Origin: a bacterium
GTDB lineage: Bacteria; Bacteroidota; Ignavibacteria; Kapaibacteriales; UBA961
Length of the DNA stretch: 14,827 nucleotides
Assembly (NCBI GenBank): GCA_022844575.1
Contig: JALHLL010000028.1
Location: 1 to 14,827, forward strand
Reading direction: 5' to 3'
Part shown: one piece after another, positions 6,601 through 12,756 of the stretch
How positions within the stretch are numbered: position 1 is the first letter of the stretch
Layout of the letters: each line of letters starts with the position of its first letter
Position numbers and translations under genes: made by a program
The notes under the pieces: model-generated
What the model saw: the letters and a program-made list of their open reading frames with translations, nothing else
Told to the model about the DNA's origin: nothing
Database searches by the model: none

Positions 6601-7955
6601 CCTGCAGCAATCTGCGGATTCGGATATGTTCCTGCTAAATCACCACCGGCGCCGCCGGTAGCACCTGTAGGTGTTGTCCAACTTAATACGCCAAGTGCAC
6701 TGCTTGTAAGTACCTGGTCTGCCGAAGGTGCAATATTCGGTAATGTATAAGTAATATTCGTAGGTAAGTTCGGTGCTTTGAAACCTACATAGTTATTTCC
6801 CGTACCGCCACCCGATTCCTGAATGCGTAATTCTCCCGTACCGGAGCCATCCTGTTTAACAAGAATATTACCGGCTACTTCTAATTTTTGTGAAGGATTA
6901 TCTTCATTGATACCCATCGCACCACCGCTTGTAACACGGAATCGTTCTATATTATTCGTTTTAATAATAAGGGGCTGTGAATTGGTTGTACCTAAAAATT
7001 TTGTGGAACTTATATCTGAGTTACCACTCGTACCCCATCCTGATGCACTCCAAACAAGTTCTCCGGTACCGTCAGTCATAAGTATATCCCCGTCGTTTCC
7101 ATCATTCGGCGGAAGAGTGTACGTAATGTTTGATGACTGATTTGTTGTTTTAAAAGTTGTACCATTAACTCCTGAGGGTGCCGATATGCGAAATTCCGGT
7201 GTTCCCCCAGTATTTGTCAGGTGGAGTGTTCTAGCCACCGTAAGACGTGAACCGGGATTACTTTCACCAATACCGACATTACCGTTACCTGTCGAAAGGA
7301 TACGCATTCTTTCGGTATTGTTTGTTTTTATCACTAAAGGAAAGTTATTGGAGGTTCCCAACCAACTTGTTGCCGAAGCATTCGTATTGCCGGCTAATAA
7401 CCATTCGGTAAGTGTAAGGGCTTCTTCGGCTTTTCTTTCGGTACTCATTCCTATTGTAAGAACACCATTATCGGAATTTACGGTAAGCCCGTTATTGCCC
7501 CGTAATTCCAGTGCCCCCTGTTGCCCGTTTAAAGATAATACCGCCCCTTTGGCATCGGGTGCCAACGCTTGTGCTGTTTCTGCCGAAAGAGCAAATGGAA
7601 CGCTTGTAAGTTTTGTGCGGCTAAATTCTTCATCATTACCAAGGCGCATACCCACCCAAGCATTAGGGGGCATAGGTGAAGGTAATGCTTTTACCTCGCC
7701 GAGATATACATTAAATAAACCGCCGCGTAATTGTACCATTTGGGTTTCCGACCATATGGGCTGTGAACCCGTAACGGAAGAATAAATGGTAAATGTCATC
7801 TGATAATTACCATCGGGCGGAACTTTATCATCCTGACGGATTACACCTTGATATGACATCTGCTGCGGAATACTCTGGGCAGATAGGGTGTAAGAAAATA
7901 GAAGTAGTACACCGTAAGCGCCTATTCGGCACAATAAGGAACGAAAGTGAGACAT
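3621..7955 (-). CDS. Large secreted tandem-repeat surface fibre/adhesin-like protein
   Basis: A 1444-residue protein. It has a signal peptide (about 1-26, hydrophobic GVLLLFSYTLSA, likely cut before Q27 or S28). The Bacteroidota/Ignavibacteria module follows: IPQQMSYQGVIR (29-40), then WSETQMVQLRGGLFNVYLG, then TKLTSVPFALSAETAQAL (to about 132). Residues 140-450 contain sequence such as NTERMRILSTGNGNVGIG and GGDLAGTYPNPQIAAG, typical of Bacteroidota fibre-like proteins. Residues 454-827 are 17 uninterrupted 22-residue repeats (consensus IVNADISGTAAIAYSKLDLAGN), and 920-1007 are four more; 25 copies are recognisable in total. A duplicated IAMGSDATGD...GGVPTWAA block and Gly linkers precede a C-terminal domain (about 1304-1444, ATGLYMIMVNAIQ, VLVNGSTAVYG, LTSGDAVTIKCA, TRITIIKF) resembling a C1q/TNF jelly roll. 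I infer a trimeric extended fibre with a globular tip. No Por-type C-terminal sorting domain is evident. AGGTG precedes the ATG. Confidence 0.85.
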   Translation of the reverse strand: MSHFRSLLCRIGAYGVLLLFSYTLSAQSIPQQMSYQGVIRQDDKVPPDGNYQMTFTIYSSVTGSQPIWSETQMVQLRGGLFNVYLGEVKALPSPMPPNAWVGMRLGNDEEFSRTKLTSVPFALSAETAQALAPDAKGAVLSLNGQQGALELRGNNGLTVNSDNGVLTIGMSTERKAEEALTLTEWLLAGNTNASATSWLGTSNNFPLVIKTNNTERMRILSTGNGNVGIGESNPGSRLTVARTLHLTNTGGTPEFRISAPSGVNGTTFKTTNQSSNITYTLPPNDGNDGDILMTDGTGELVWSASGWGTSGNSDISSTKFLGTTNSQPLIIKTNNIERFRVTSGGAMGINEDNPSQKLEVAGNILVKQDGSGTGELRIQESGGGTGNNYVGFKAPNLPTNITYTLPNIAPSADQVLTSSALGVLSWTTPTGATGGAGGDLAGTYPNPQIAAGVIVDADISGAANIAYGKLNLTGAIVNSDISNSANIDYSKLDLTGNIVDADISGTAAIAYSKLDLAGNIVDADISGTAAIAYSKLDLTGAIVNADVSGTAAIAYSKLDLTDGIVNADINTAAAIAYSKLDLAGSIVDADISGTAAIAYSKLDLAGNIVDADISGTAAIAYSKLDLVGNIVNADISGTAAIAYSKLDLADGIVNADINSAAAIAYSKLDLAGSIVDADISGTAAIAYSKLDLAGSIVNADISGTAAIAYSKLDLAGSIVNADVSGTAAIAYSKLDLADGIVNADINTAAAIAYSKLDLAGNIVNADISGTAAIAYSKLDLAGSIVNADISGTAAIAYSKLDLAGNIVDADISGTAAIAYSKLNLANSIVSGDIVDGTITNADIVAAAGIPYSKLSLTNSIQNGDIVANAITTSKVANGTVTTSKMADSAISGLKLLTKAVQTGHINDNAVTTIKIADGTVVNADVSNSAAIAYSKLDLAGNIVNADISGVAAIAYSKLDLAGNIVNADISGTAAIAYSKLDLAGNIVNADISGTAAIAYSKLNLANSIVSGDIVDGTITNADINNSAAIAYSKLSLTNSIQNSDIVANAITTSKVANGTVTTSKMADSAISGLKLLTKAVQTGHINDNAVTTIKIANNSVSGAKIAMGSDATGDLMYYDGTDYVRLPIGSASDVLTVTGGVPTWAAGGGGGGSPTGAAGGDLSGTYPNPDIAAGVIVNADINASAAIAYSKLNLTNSIVSGDIAAGTIDNSDISGTAAIAYSKLNITNSIVAGDITSNAVTTAKIADNNVTGAKIAMGSDATGDIMYYNGTDYTRRAIGSAGNVLTVSGGVPTWAAPSGGGGTVDLLATKTSSQTLPIGGNSVTPDDLTFNTTVTSPSLGGSFNGTTYTVGATGLYMIMVNAIQTSASIAGIAPQVLVNGSTAVYGVATQLGNLPTGTFGRGSLVTILSLTSGDAVTIKCANASTSATVPISTDGTTRITIIKF
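4668..4934. repeat. Segmental duplication, copy B (partner 5208-5474)
   Basis: About 267 bp that repeats 5208-5474 at an exact 540-bp offset with only scattered substitutions. The ends match: GGCAATTTTTATCGTCGTTA at the left and ATATCACCGCTTACGATGCT at the right. It encodes the SIVSGDIVDGTITNADI ... MADSAISGLKLLTKAVQTG block of the fibre gene. The duplicated unit must include four 66-bp repeats to make up 540 bp. Confidence 0.85.
4935..5198. repeat. Short tandem array: 4 x 66 bp
   Basis: Four 22-residue units (fibre residues 920-1007) in perfect 66-bp phase, with variants starting VVNADVSNSAA, IVNADISGVAA and two IVNADISGTAA. It is flanked on both sides by the two copies of the 267-bp duplicated block, so array and block were amplified together. 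Confidence 0.85.
5208..5474. repeat. Segmental duplication, copy A (partner 4668-4934)
   Basis: Homologous copy of 4668-4934, offset by exactly 540 bp and in frame in the fibre gene. Differences include the segment encoding DIVAAAGIPYSKLSL here, against DINNSAAIAYSKLSL in the other copy. Confidence 0.85.
5475..6596. repeat. Main tandem array: 17 x 66 bp with 264-bp higher-order period
   Basis: Exactly 1122 bp, that is 17 units of 66 bp (22 residues), with no insertion or deletion. The protein consensus is IV[ND]AD[IV]SGTAAIAYSKLDL[AT]G[NS]. A variant unit (DG-IVNADIN[TS]AAA) recurs every fourth unit. Its DNA signature TTTAC[TG]ATGCCGTCTG starts at 5731, 5995 and 6259, exactly 264 bp apart. 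Repeats are conserved at the protein level with many synonymous changes, for example in the codons of AIAYSKLDL. Confidence 0.93.
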
Positions 7956-7972
7956 AACAACACCTGCATATT

Positions 7973-8005
7973 AAAAATTATGATTTGCTTTCCACAGCAC
8001 ACAAA
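7973..8005 (-). promoter_or_regulatory. Candidate Bacteroidota-type promoter for the fibre gene
   Basis: On the minus strand, TTTG (8002-8005) is followed after 21 nt by TAATTTTT (7973-7980). This is the -33/-7 arrangement with one mismatch to TAnnTTTG and the same 21-nt spacing as the candidate at 2225-2256. The start would lie about 12 nt before the ATG at 7955, leaving a very short leader with AGGTG. Confidence 0.35.
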
Positions 8006-8113
8006 AATACATAAGTACAAATTACCTGATAGTATTATTCTCTTTACATAATAGAAATCACCGTAAAAAAATAATACCGGATAATCGTTAATAAGAATCA
8101 ACTCAACCTTCTT

Positions 8114-8320
8114 ATGTATTCGATATACTTAAAAGGTGGGTACTTCTTATACAAAGCTATGCTGATTATGAGAATGATGATGGTAAAATATTTGTCGACT
8201 ATTGAAAAATCCGCAAAAGCCATTCGCTACAATACTAAAGAGATGCGGGTTAGTTTGTTCAATAATCGCACACGCTCAATTACATATCACCCGTTATCGG
8301 TCGGCAAAGTTATAGTATAA
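8114..8320 (+). CDS. Doubtful small ORF, basic hypothetical peptide
   Basis: A 68-codon frame on the plus strand inside the intergenic region, opposite in direction to both flanking genes. The C-terminal part is basic and fairly balanced in composition (KSAKAIRYNTKEMRVSLFNN, then TYHPLSVGKVIV), which is more protein-like than the methionine-rich start (MLIMRMMMVK). If real, a start at 8159 or 8186 is more likely than 8114. No clear Shine-Dalgarno or recognised family. It may be spurious. Confidence 0.2.
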   Translation: MYSIYLKGGYFLYKAMLIMRMMMVKYLSTIEKSAKAIRYNTKEMRVSLFNNRTRSITYHPLSVGKVIV

Positions 8321-8408
8321 CTTCACATACCGACATTGATCAAAATTACAAAAAACAGAGTAAAGGTACGAGGTACTTTCGATAAATTTAATGTAGGGTG
8401 CAGTATAT

Positions 8409-8873
8409 TCATATCATCTCGCCTTCCTGATGATCGAATAATAAGATAACTTCGGCAGGCGTTGCAGCATCCATTATATGTTTCCTGAATGTATCATCAT
8501 TCATCATACGAGATATTCTGCTTAAAAGCCGCAGATGAACGCCAACAGCATTTTCTCTGCCTATAAGCATAAACACGACATTAACGGGTCTATTATCTAA
8601 GGAGTCAAAATCAATCGGGTGTTCGAGAGTAGCTAATGCTCCGATTGTATCGGTAACGGCATTTGTTTTGCCATGAGGTAAGGCAAACTCATTACCAATT
8701 CCCGTTGACATAATAGTCTCTCGCTCAAGTACCGCTTTTTTTACTTCATCCTTATTGAGTACGGTTTTGGTATGACCAAGAGCTTCAAGCAATTCATTCA
8801 GTATCGCATCTTTGTTATGTGCATTACTATGCAGTATCACACATTCCTTTAATAATATATCGGTGATTTTCAT
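8409..8873 (-). CDS. PTS EIIA type-2 domain protein (PtsN/fructose IIA-like)
   Basis: A 154-residue stand-alone PTS IIA domain (PF00359 type, normal length about 145-155). The phospho-accepting histidine is H67 in the signature GIGNEFALPHGKTNAV (58-73). The region before it (KKAVLERETIMSTGIG, 45-60) and the VVFMLIGRENAVGVHLRLLSRISRM segment (99-123) match the family. It would take a phosphate from HPr/NPr. It is cytoplasmic, with no IIB or IIC domain and none nearby, so a regulatory (PtsN-like) role is more likely than sugar uptake. It starts 18 bp after the stop of the nucleotidyltransferase fusion on the same strand and is very probably in its operon. This suggests phosphorylation-linked control of sugar-nucleotide or polysaccharide synthesis (inference). 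Confidence 0.9.
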   Translation of the reverse strand: MKITDILLKECVILHSNAHNKDAILNELLEALGHTKTVLNKDEVKKAVLERETIMSTGIGNEFALPHGKTNAVTDTIGALATLEHPIDFDSLDNRPVNVVFMLIGRENAVGVHLRLLSRISRMMNDDTFRKHIMDAATPAEVILLFDHQEGEMI

Positions 8874-8891
8874 TAGTATCGATAACCTATT

Positions 8892-11387
8892 TTACTGTTC
8901 ACTCCATTCCTGCACTTTGGCAGAATACTCTGTTGCAAGATTGTGTACTTCTTCCTCATTATCGCTTTCGGCAATAACAAAAAACGAAGCGAGTTCCTTA
9001 TCGGGTAATAATAATACCGAATTACTGCCCTGAAACACCTTTACACCATCTATCAGTTGTCTATCCATAGCTTCGGAAAACTCCATTGCCTTGCGCATTA
9101 CCGTTCCTTTTTTCTCCCATGGACACGGCACATTACGTTGTATTACAATTCTACGCGGTAATGTTCTCTCAAGTTCCATAATATTCAGCCCAGTTTTAGC
9201 CGTCATCTCCAATATTTTAGCAATGGAGAACATGGCATCCGAAGCAAATAAGAACTCCGTAAAGATAAGCCGACCGCGTGGATCGCCTACAAAACTAATA
9301 TCTTTATTCTGAGTTGCCTCTATCATAGCCGAATGTGTGTTCTTTATTCTGATAACATCGGCATCGTATTGTGCTGCTATAATATCCACTTCCGTACTTG
9401 TTTGCACCGGTACGGCAATCGTTTGTTTAGTTTCCTTATGTTGTTCCAGAAACAGTTTTACAACAATACTTAAAAGTCGCTGTGGCGAATACCACCTGCC
9501 CTGACCATCAACTATGGCTATACGCTCGGCAGCTGCATCTATTTTAAAACCTACTTCATATCCAAGCGAGCGCATAACGGTCGAACCCTCTTCCGCTTCC
9601 ATATCCGTCATCGTATCGGAAAAAGAGCGTTCGGGGTCTATATAACTGTTCAATGCCACAACAGAACAATTTAATTGACCGAGTATTTGCGGAAACACCG
9701 TTGAGGCAAGTCCATGCGAATAATCTATCATTGTTCTGAAATGGTGATTGCGGATTACATCCACATTCAATACATCAAGAAATCTGTTCAAATATCCTTC
9801 ACTCGAACGTTCGGGAAAACGAATTGTACCTACTTTGGAGAAATCAACACGTTTAATATCCTCCCCGAAGAAAAATCGTTCTATAGTTTTGGCTTTTGCC
9901 GTAGGAAAATCACGTCCATCGCTACTAAAAAGAATAATATCCGTTTTATTCGGCTGTCGTATGGAACGACGTACATGAAAGCCGGCCGCCGCCTTACCGT
10001 TCCGTAATTCCTGCCTTGTTTGCGGAATAGAGGTGAGTTGCAAATCGTTTACACTTAATCCTGCAGACATCAATCCCGACATTATCGCACGATGAGTCAT
10101 ACGCGAGGCATTATCTGCATCGCGACTGCCTACAACAGCAGAACCTGAACCGAGAGCATTACCGATTGCAGCACCTAACTTGGCGGCGAATTCGGGGTTT
10201 ACTTCAATATTGGAAAGACCCGTAATTCGGGCATCGGTAAACAATTCGCGTAACCACTTTTCCTCCTGAACAAGCGAACGATTAAGCATTGCACCTCCTT
10301 CTACAGTTTTATGGGGCCATAGTTTTATATTCGACATCAGTTGTGCACCGTCGCCAATATTACAACCTTCGGCTATAAATACATTTTCCGCTATCGTTAC
10401 TTCATTGCCTATTTTCGTTTTATCGCAAATTACATCACTCGTTACCGATGCTCTTGAGCCAATAGTTACATCATTCCAAATGATGGCTCCAGAAAGCTTT
10501 GTGCCGGAACCTATGCTTACATTATTACCAAGAACCACATTATGCAAATGAGCACCATCACCGATTATCGAGTTATCCCCGATAAGAACAGTACCGGATA
10601 AATGCGCCGATGGTGATAGCTGTACCTTTTTACCAACAAAGGCACTATCACATTTCTCACCGGGCATAGAAACTTTAACCTTTCCCTCCAATACATCCAT
10701 ACAAGCAATCTGATATTCATTCAAATTGCCAATGTCACGCCAATATCCATCGGTAACATAACCGTATAAAGGAAGATTTTTACGTAACATTAGGGGAAAC
10801 AGGTCTTTGCTGAAATCGAAATCTTTCTGATACGGTATCAGGTCGAGTACCTCGGGCTCAAGAATATAAATTCCGGTATTGATCGTATCGGAAAAAACCT
10901 CGCCCCATGAGGGCTTTTCGAGAAAGCGCGTAATCTTGCCATGCTCATCGGTCATTACAATACCGAACTGAAGAGGATTAGGATGGCGTGTAAGCAGAAG
11001 GGTAGCCATCGATCCGCGTTGTATATGGAAATCAAGCGCGGCAGTAAGGTCAAAATCCGTAAGTACATCACCACTAATAATGATAAATCGTTCGCCAAGA
11101 TGTTCCGCCCCGTTTCGTACAGCTCCGGCAGTACCGTAATCGGCGGCTGCGAGAACATATTGCATCGAAACGCCAAACTTACTTCCATCACCGAAATACG
11201 ATGTTACAATTTCCGGCTGATAATATAATAACGTTACGATATCAACTATGTTATGCGAGGTGAGAAGATTAACAATATGTCCCATCATGGGAATATTCAT
11301 TAACGGTACCATCGGCTTCGGTATGCTCATTGTAAGCGGACGCAAACGTGTTCCGAAACCACCCGCCATTATCACTGCTTTCTTCAT
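8892..11387 (-). CDS. NDP-sugar pyrophosphorylase / left-handed beta-helix / degenerate phosphomannomutase fusion
   Basis: An 831-residue three-part protein. Residues 1-235 are a nucleotidyltransferase of the mannose-1-phosphate guanylyltransferase or glucose-1-phosphate NTP-transferase type: GGFGTRLRPLT (9-19), P23-K-P25, the metal-site aspartate in ISGDVLTDFD (104-113), FLEKP (155-159), NTGIY (170-174) and YWRDIG (215-220). Residues about 245-370 are hexapeptide repeats of a left-handed beta-helix (IGDNSIIGDGAHL, VSIGSGTKL, VTIGSRASV). Residues about 385-831 follow the phosphomannomutase/phosphoglucomutase fold, but the active-site serine loop (TASHNP) is GFHVRRS (469-475), the metal loop (DGDGDR) is DAAAER (617-622), the sugar loop (GEESGH) is GDPRG (701-705), and RxSGTEP is absent near 793-801. 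Transferase activity is likely (GDP-mannose or similar), mutase activity unlikely. GGAGG lies 11 nt before the ATG. The related actinobacterial and cyanobacterial fusions that I recall also have GxHVR. Confidence 0.9.
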   Translation of the reverse strand: MKKAVIMAGGFGTRLRPLTMSIPKPMVPLMNIPMMGHIVNLLTSHNIVDIVTLLYYQPEIVTSYFGDGSKFGVSMQYVLAAADYGTAGAVRNGAEHLGERFIIISGDVLTDFDLTAALDFHIQRGSMATLLLTRHPNPLQFGIVMTDEHGKITRFLEKPSWGEVFSDTINTGIYILEPEVLDLIPYQKDFDFSKDLFPLMLRKNLPLYGYVTDGYWRDIGNLNEYQIACMDVLEGKVKVSMPGEKCDSAFVGKKVQLSPSAHLSGTVLIGDNSIIGDGAHLHNVVLGNNVSIGSGTKLSGAIIWNDVTIGSRASVTSDVICDKTKIGNEVTIAENVFIAEGCNIGDGAQLMSNIKLWPHKTVEGGAMLNRSLVQEEKWLRELFTDARITGLSNIEVNPEFAAKLGAAIGNALGSGSAVVGSRDADNASRMTHRAIMSGLMSAGLSVNDLQLTSIPQTRQELRNGKAAAGFHVRRSIRQPNKTDIILFSSDGRDFPTAKAKTIERFFFGEDIKRVDFSKVGTIRFPERSSEGYLNRFLDVLNVDVIRNHHFRTMIDYSHGLASTVFPQILGQLNCSVVALNSYIDPERSFSDTMTDMEAEEGSTVMRSLGYEVGFKIDAAAERIAIVDGQGRWYSPQRLLSIVVKLFLEQHKETKQTIAVPVQTSTEVDIIAAQYDADVIRIKNTHSAMIEATQNKDISFVGDPRGRLIFTEFLFASDAMFSIAKILEMTAKTGLNIMELERTLPRRIVIQRNVPCPWEKKGTVMRKAMEFSEAMDRQLIDGVKVFQGSNSVLLLPDKELASFFVIAESDNEEEVHNLATEYSAKVQEWSEQ

Positions 11388-11398
11388 GCGGTAAATGT

Positions 11399-11403
11399 CC
11401 TCC
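11399..11403 (-). promoter_or_regulatory. Shine-Dalgarno GGAGG for the fusion gene
   Basis: CCTCC on the plus strand (GGAGG on the minus strand) lies 11 nt upstream of the ATG at 11387. The spacing is slightly long, but it is the only strong match near this start. Confidence 0.55.
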
Positions 11404-11555
11404 GTTAACCCAAAGTTGCTTTATTCGCTCTTTTTTCAAAGGCAATTTATGGTATTTGTTTCGGTCGGGCAAAACAGGTTCAAAAAAAACTTATCCGCAA
11501 TCTTTTTCGTTACCGTAACATTAAGAAGGCATATACTCTTTTACAAAACAATGTG

Positions 11556-11563
11556 CATCTTTG
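11556..11563 (+). promoter_or_regulatory. Candidate -7 element for the glycosyltransferase gene
   Basis: CATCTTTG followed by CAC resembles the Bacteroidota TAnnTTTG -7 box (one mismatch, C for T). It is placed to start transcription about 25 nt before the ATG at 11595. It sits inside a small inverted repeat, GTGCA-TCTT-TGCAC (11553-11566). No good -33 TTG is seen at the expected distance, so this is tentative. Confidence 0.35.
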
Positions 11564-11594
11564 CACTTATTGTTGCTTACAAACTTTTCTCATA

Positions 11595-12746
11595 ATGTCA
11601 TCACGTAAAAAAATCGTTCTGTTAGGCCCTGCTTATCCATATCGGGGCGGAAACGCTATGTTCATTCAGTACTTGGTGGAATCTCTTAAACAACGCTTTG
11701 ATGTAACGCTTATCAATTATTCATTGCTATACCCGAATTTTTTGTTTCCGGGTCAAACACAATTCGATACGAGTACCAAACCGATAAAAGCACCCGAAAG
11801 CGAACGGCTCATTAACTCGATGAACCCTCTCTCTTGGTGGAAAACAGCACAAAGAATAAAGGAACTGAATGCCGATTTAGTATGTTTCGATTGGTGGAAT
11901 CCTTTTTTTGGTCCATGTCACAGAGGAATTTCGGCACTTATAAGAAAACAATATCAGGGAAAAATGTTATGGATAACGGAAAATTTTATTTCCCATGAAG
12001 CACGTGCCGCCGATATGTTTCTTACAAAACTCGGATTATTTCACGCTGATTTCTTTTTGGCTTTATCGGGTAAAGTGGAGCAGGATTTGAAAATACTCTC
12101 GAATGGAAGAAGTGTTTTTCGTAATGAATTACCAATGTTCGATTATTCATTAGGGCAGCAATTCAATCAAGCGGAAGAACGTGCCGCGCTCGGTTTTTCG
12201 GCTGATGATAAAGTAATGTTATTTTTCGGATATGTACGTAAATATAAAGGACTTGATATTTTACTACATACTTTTCCTTCCATTAAACAGAAACATCCTA
12301 CGGCGAAATTGCTCGTTGTCGGTGAATTTTACGATAATCCTGAAGAATATATCTCCATCGCTCGTGAAAAGGGTATGGAGTCGGATATAGTATTTGTTAA
12401 TAAATTTATACCGAATGAAGAAGTAGGTAAATATTTTGCCGCAGCCGACATTGTTGTACAACCCTACAGAAGTGCTACACAAAGCGGCATATTAAATGTG
12501 GCATATAGTTTCGGAGTGCCGGCTGTCGTCACAAAAGTAGGTGGCTTGGAAGAATATGTTGATAACAATAAAACGGGAATTATAGTCGAGCCCGATTCTA
12601 CTGATGCCATTTGTGAAGGTGTTGACCGATACTATACTTTACGCTCCACGGTTAATTTTACGGAGAATATCCGTAAGCGTGTTGCACAAAGTGCCTTTAA
12701 CGGTATTAACGATGTTTTTACAGACATACTCAACTCAATACGTTAA
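11595..12746 (+). CDS. GT4-family glycosyltransferase
   Basis: A 383-residue GT-B fold glycosyltransferase. The N-terminal Rossmann domain starts KKIVLLGPAYPYRGGNAMF (5-23) with the acceptor-side glycine pair G18-G19. The C-terminal nucleotide-sugar domain runs from LFFGYVRKYKGLDILLHTF (209-227), through AKLLVVGEFYD (237-247) and VVQPYRSATQSG (287-298), to KVGGLEEYVDNNKTGIIVEP (314-333). The classical GT4 E-x7-E motif is replaced by Q296 and Y304, as in a subfamily I recall with YRSATQSG. I chose the ATG at 11595 (MSSRKKIVLL) because the family begins at the KKI strand; the upstream in-frame ATG at 11553 would add a Cys-rich stretch and would lie upstream of the putative promoter. Divergent from the sugar-nucleotide fusion gene (207-bp gap), so probably part of glycan or exopolysaccharide synthesis. 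Donor and acceptor unknown. It ends 10 bp before the convergent helicase gene. Confidence 0.9.
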   Translation: MSSRKKIVLLGPAYPYRGGNAMFIQYLVESLKQRFDVTLINYSLLYPNFLFPGQTQFDTSTKPIKAPESERLINSMNPLSWWKTAQRIKELNADLVCFDWWNPFFGPCHRGISALIRKQYQGKMLWITENFISHEARAADMFLTKLGLFHADFFLALSGKVEQDLKILSNGRSVFRNELPMFDYSLGQQFNQAEERAALGFSADDKVMLFFGYVRKYKGLDILLHTFPSIKQKHPTAKLLVVGEFYDNPEEYISIAREKGMESDIVFVNKFIPNEEVGKYFAAADIVVQPYRSATQSGILNVAYSFGVPAVVTKVGGLEEYVDNNKTGIIVEPDSTDAICEGVDRYYTLRSTVNFTENIRKRVAQSAFNGINDVFTDILNSIR

Positions 12747-12756
12747 AGTTCAGTTA

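Larger units (their letters stand above)
7956..8408. other. 453-bp AT-rich intergenic region
   Basis: Between the fibre gene start and the PTS EIIA stop, both on the minus strand. It holds the candidate fibre promoter (7973-8005) and one doubtful small plus-strand ORF (8114-8320). It also has a weak imperfect hairpin near 8363-8379, downstream of the EIIA gene. No tRNA, riboswitch fold, mobile element or insertion-sequence end was recognised. Confidence 0.6.

Noticed and set aside
8363..8379. Imperfect hairpin downstream of the EIIA gene (minus strand) with a later T run
   Set aside because: Short bulged stem, and the T run is several bases away from it; not reported as a terminator.
11553..11594. 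Longer N-terminus of the glycosyltransferase from ATG 11553
   Set aside because: It adds a Cys-rich stretch absent from the family and overlaps the putative -7 element; the family starts at the ATG at 11595.
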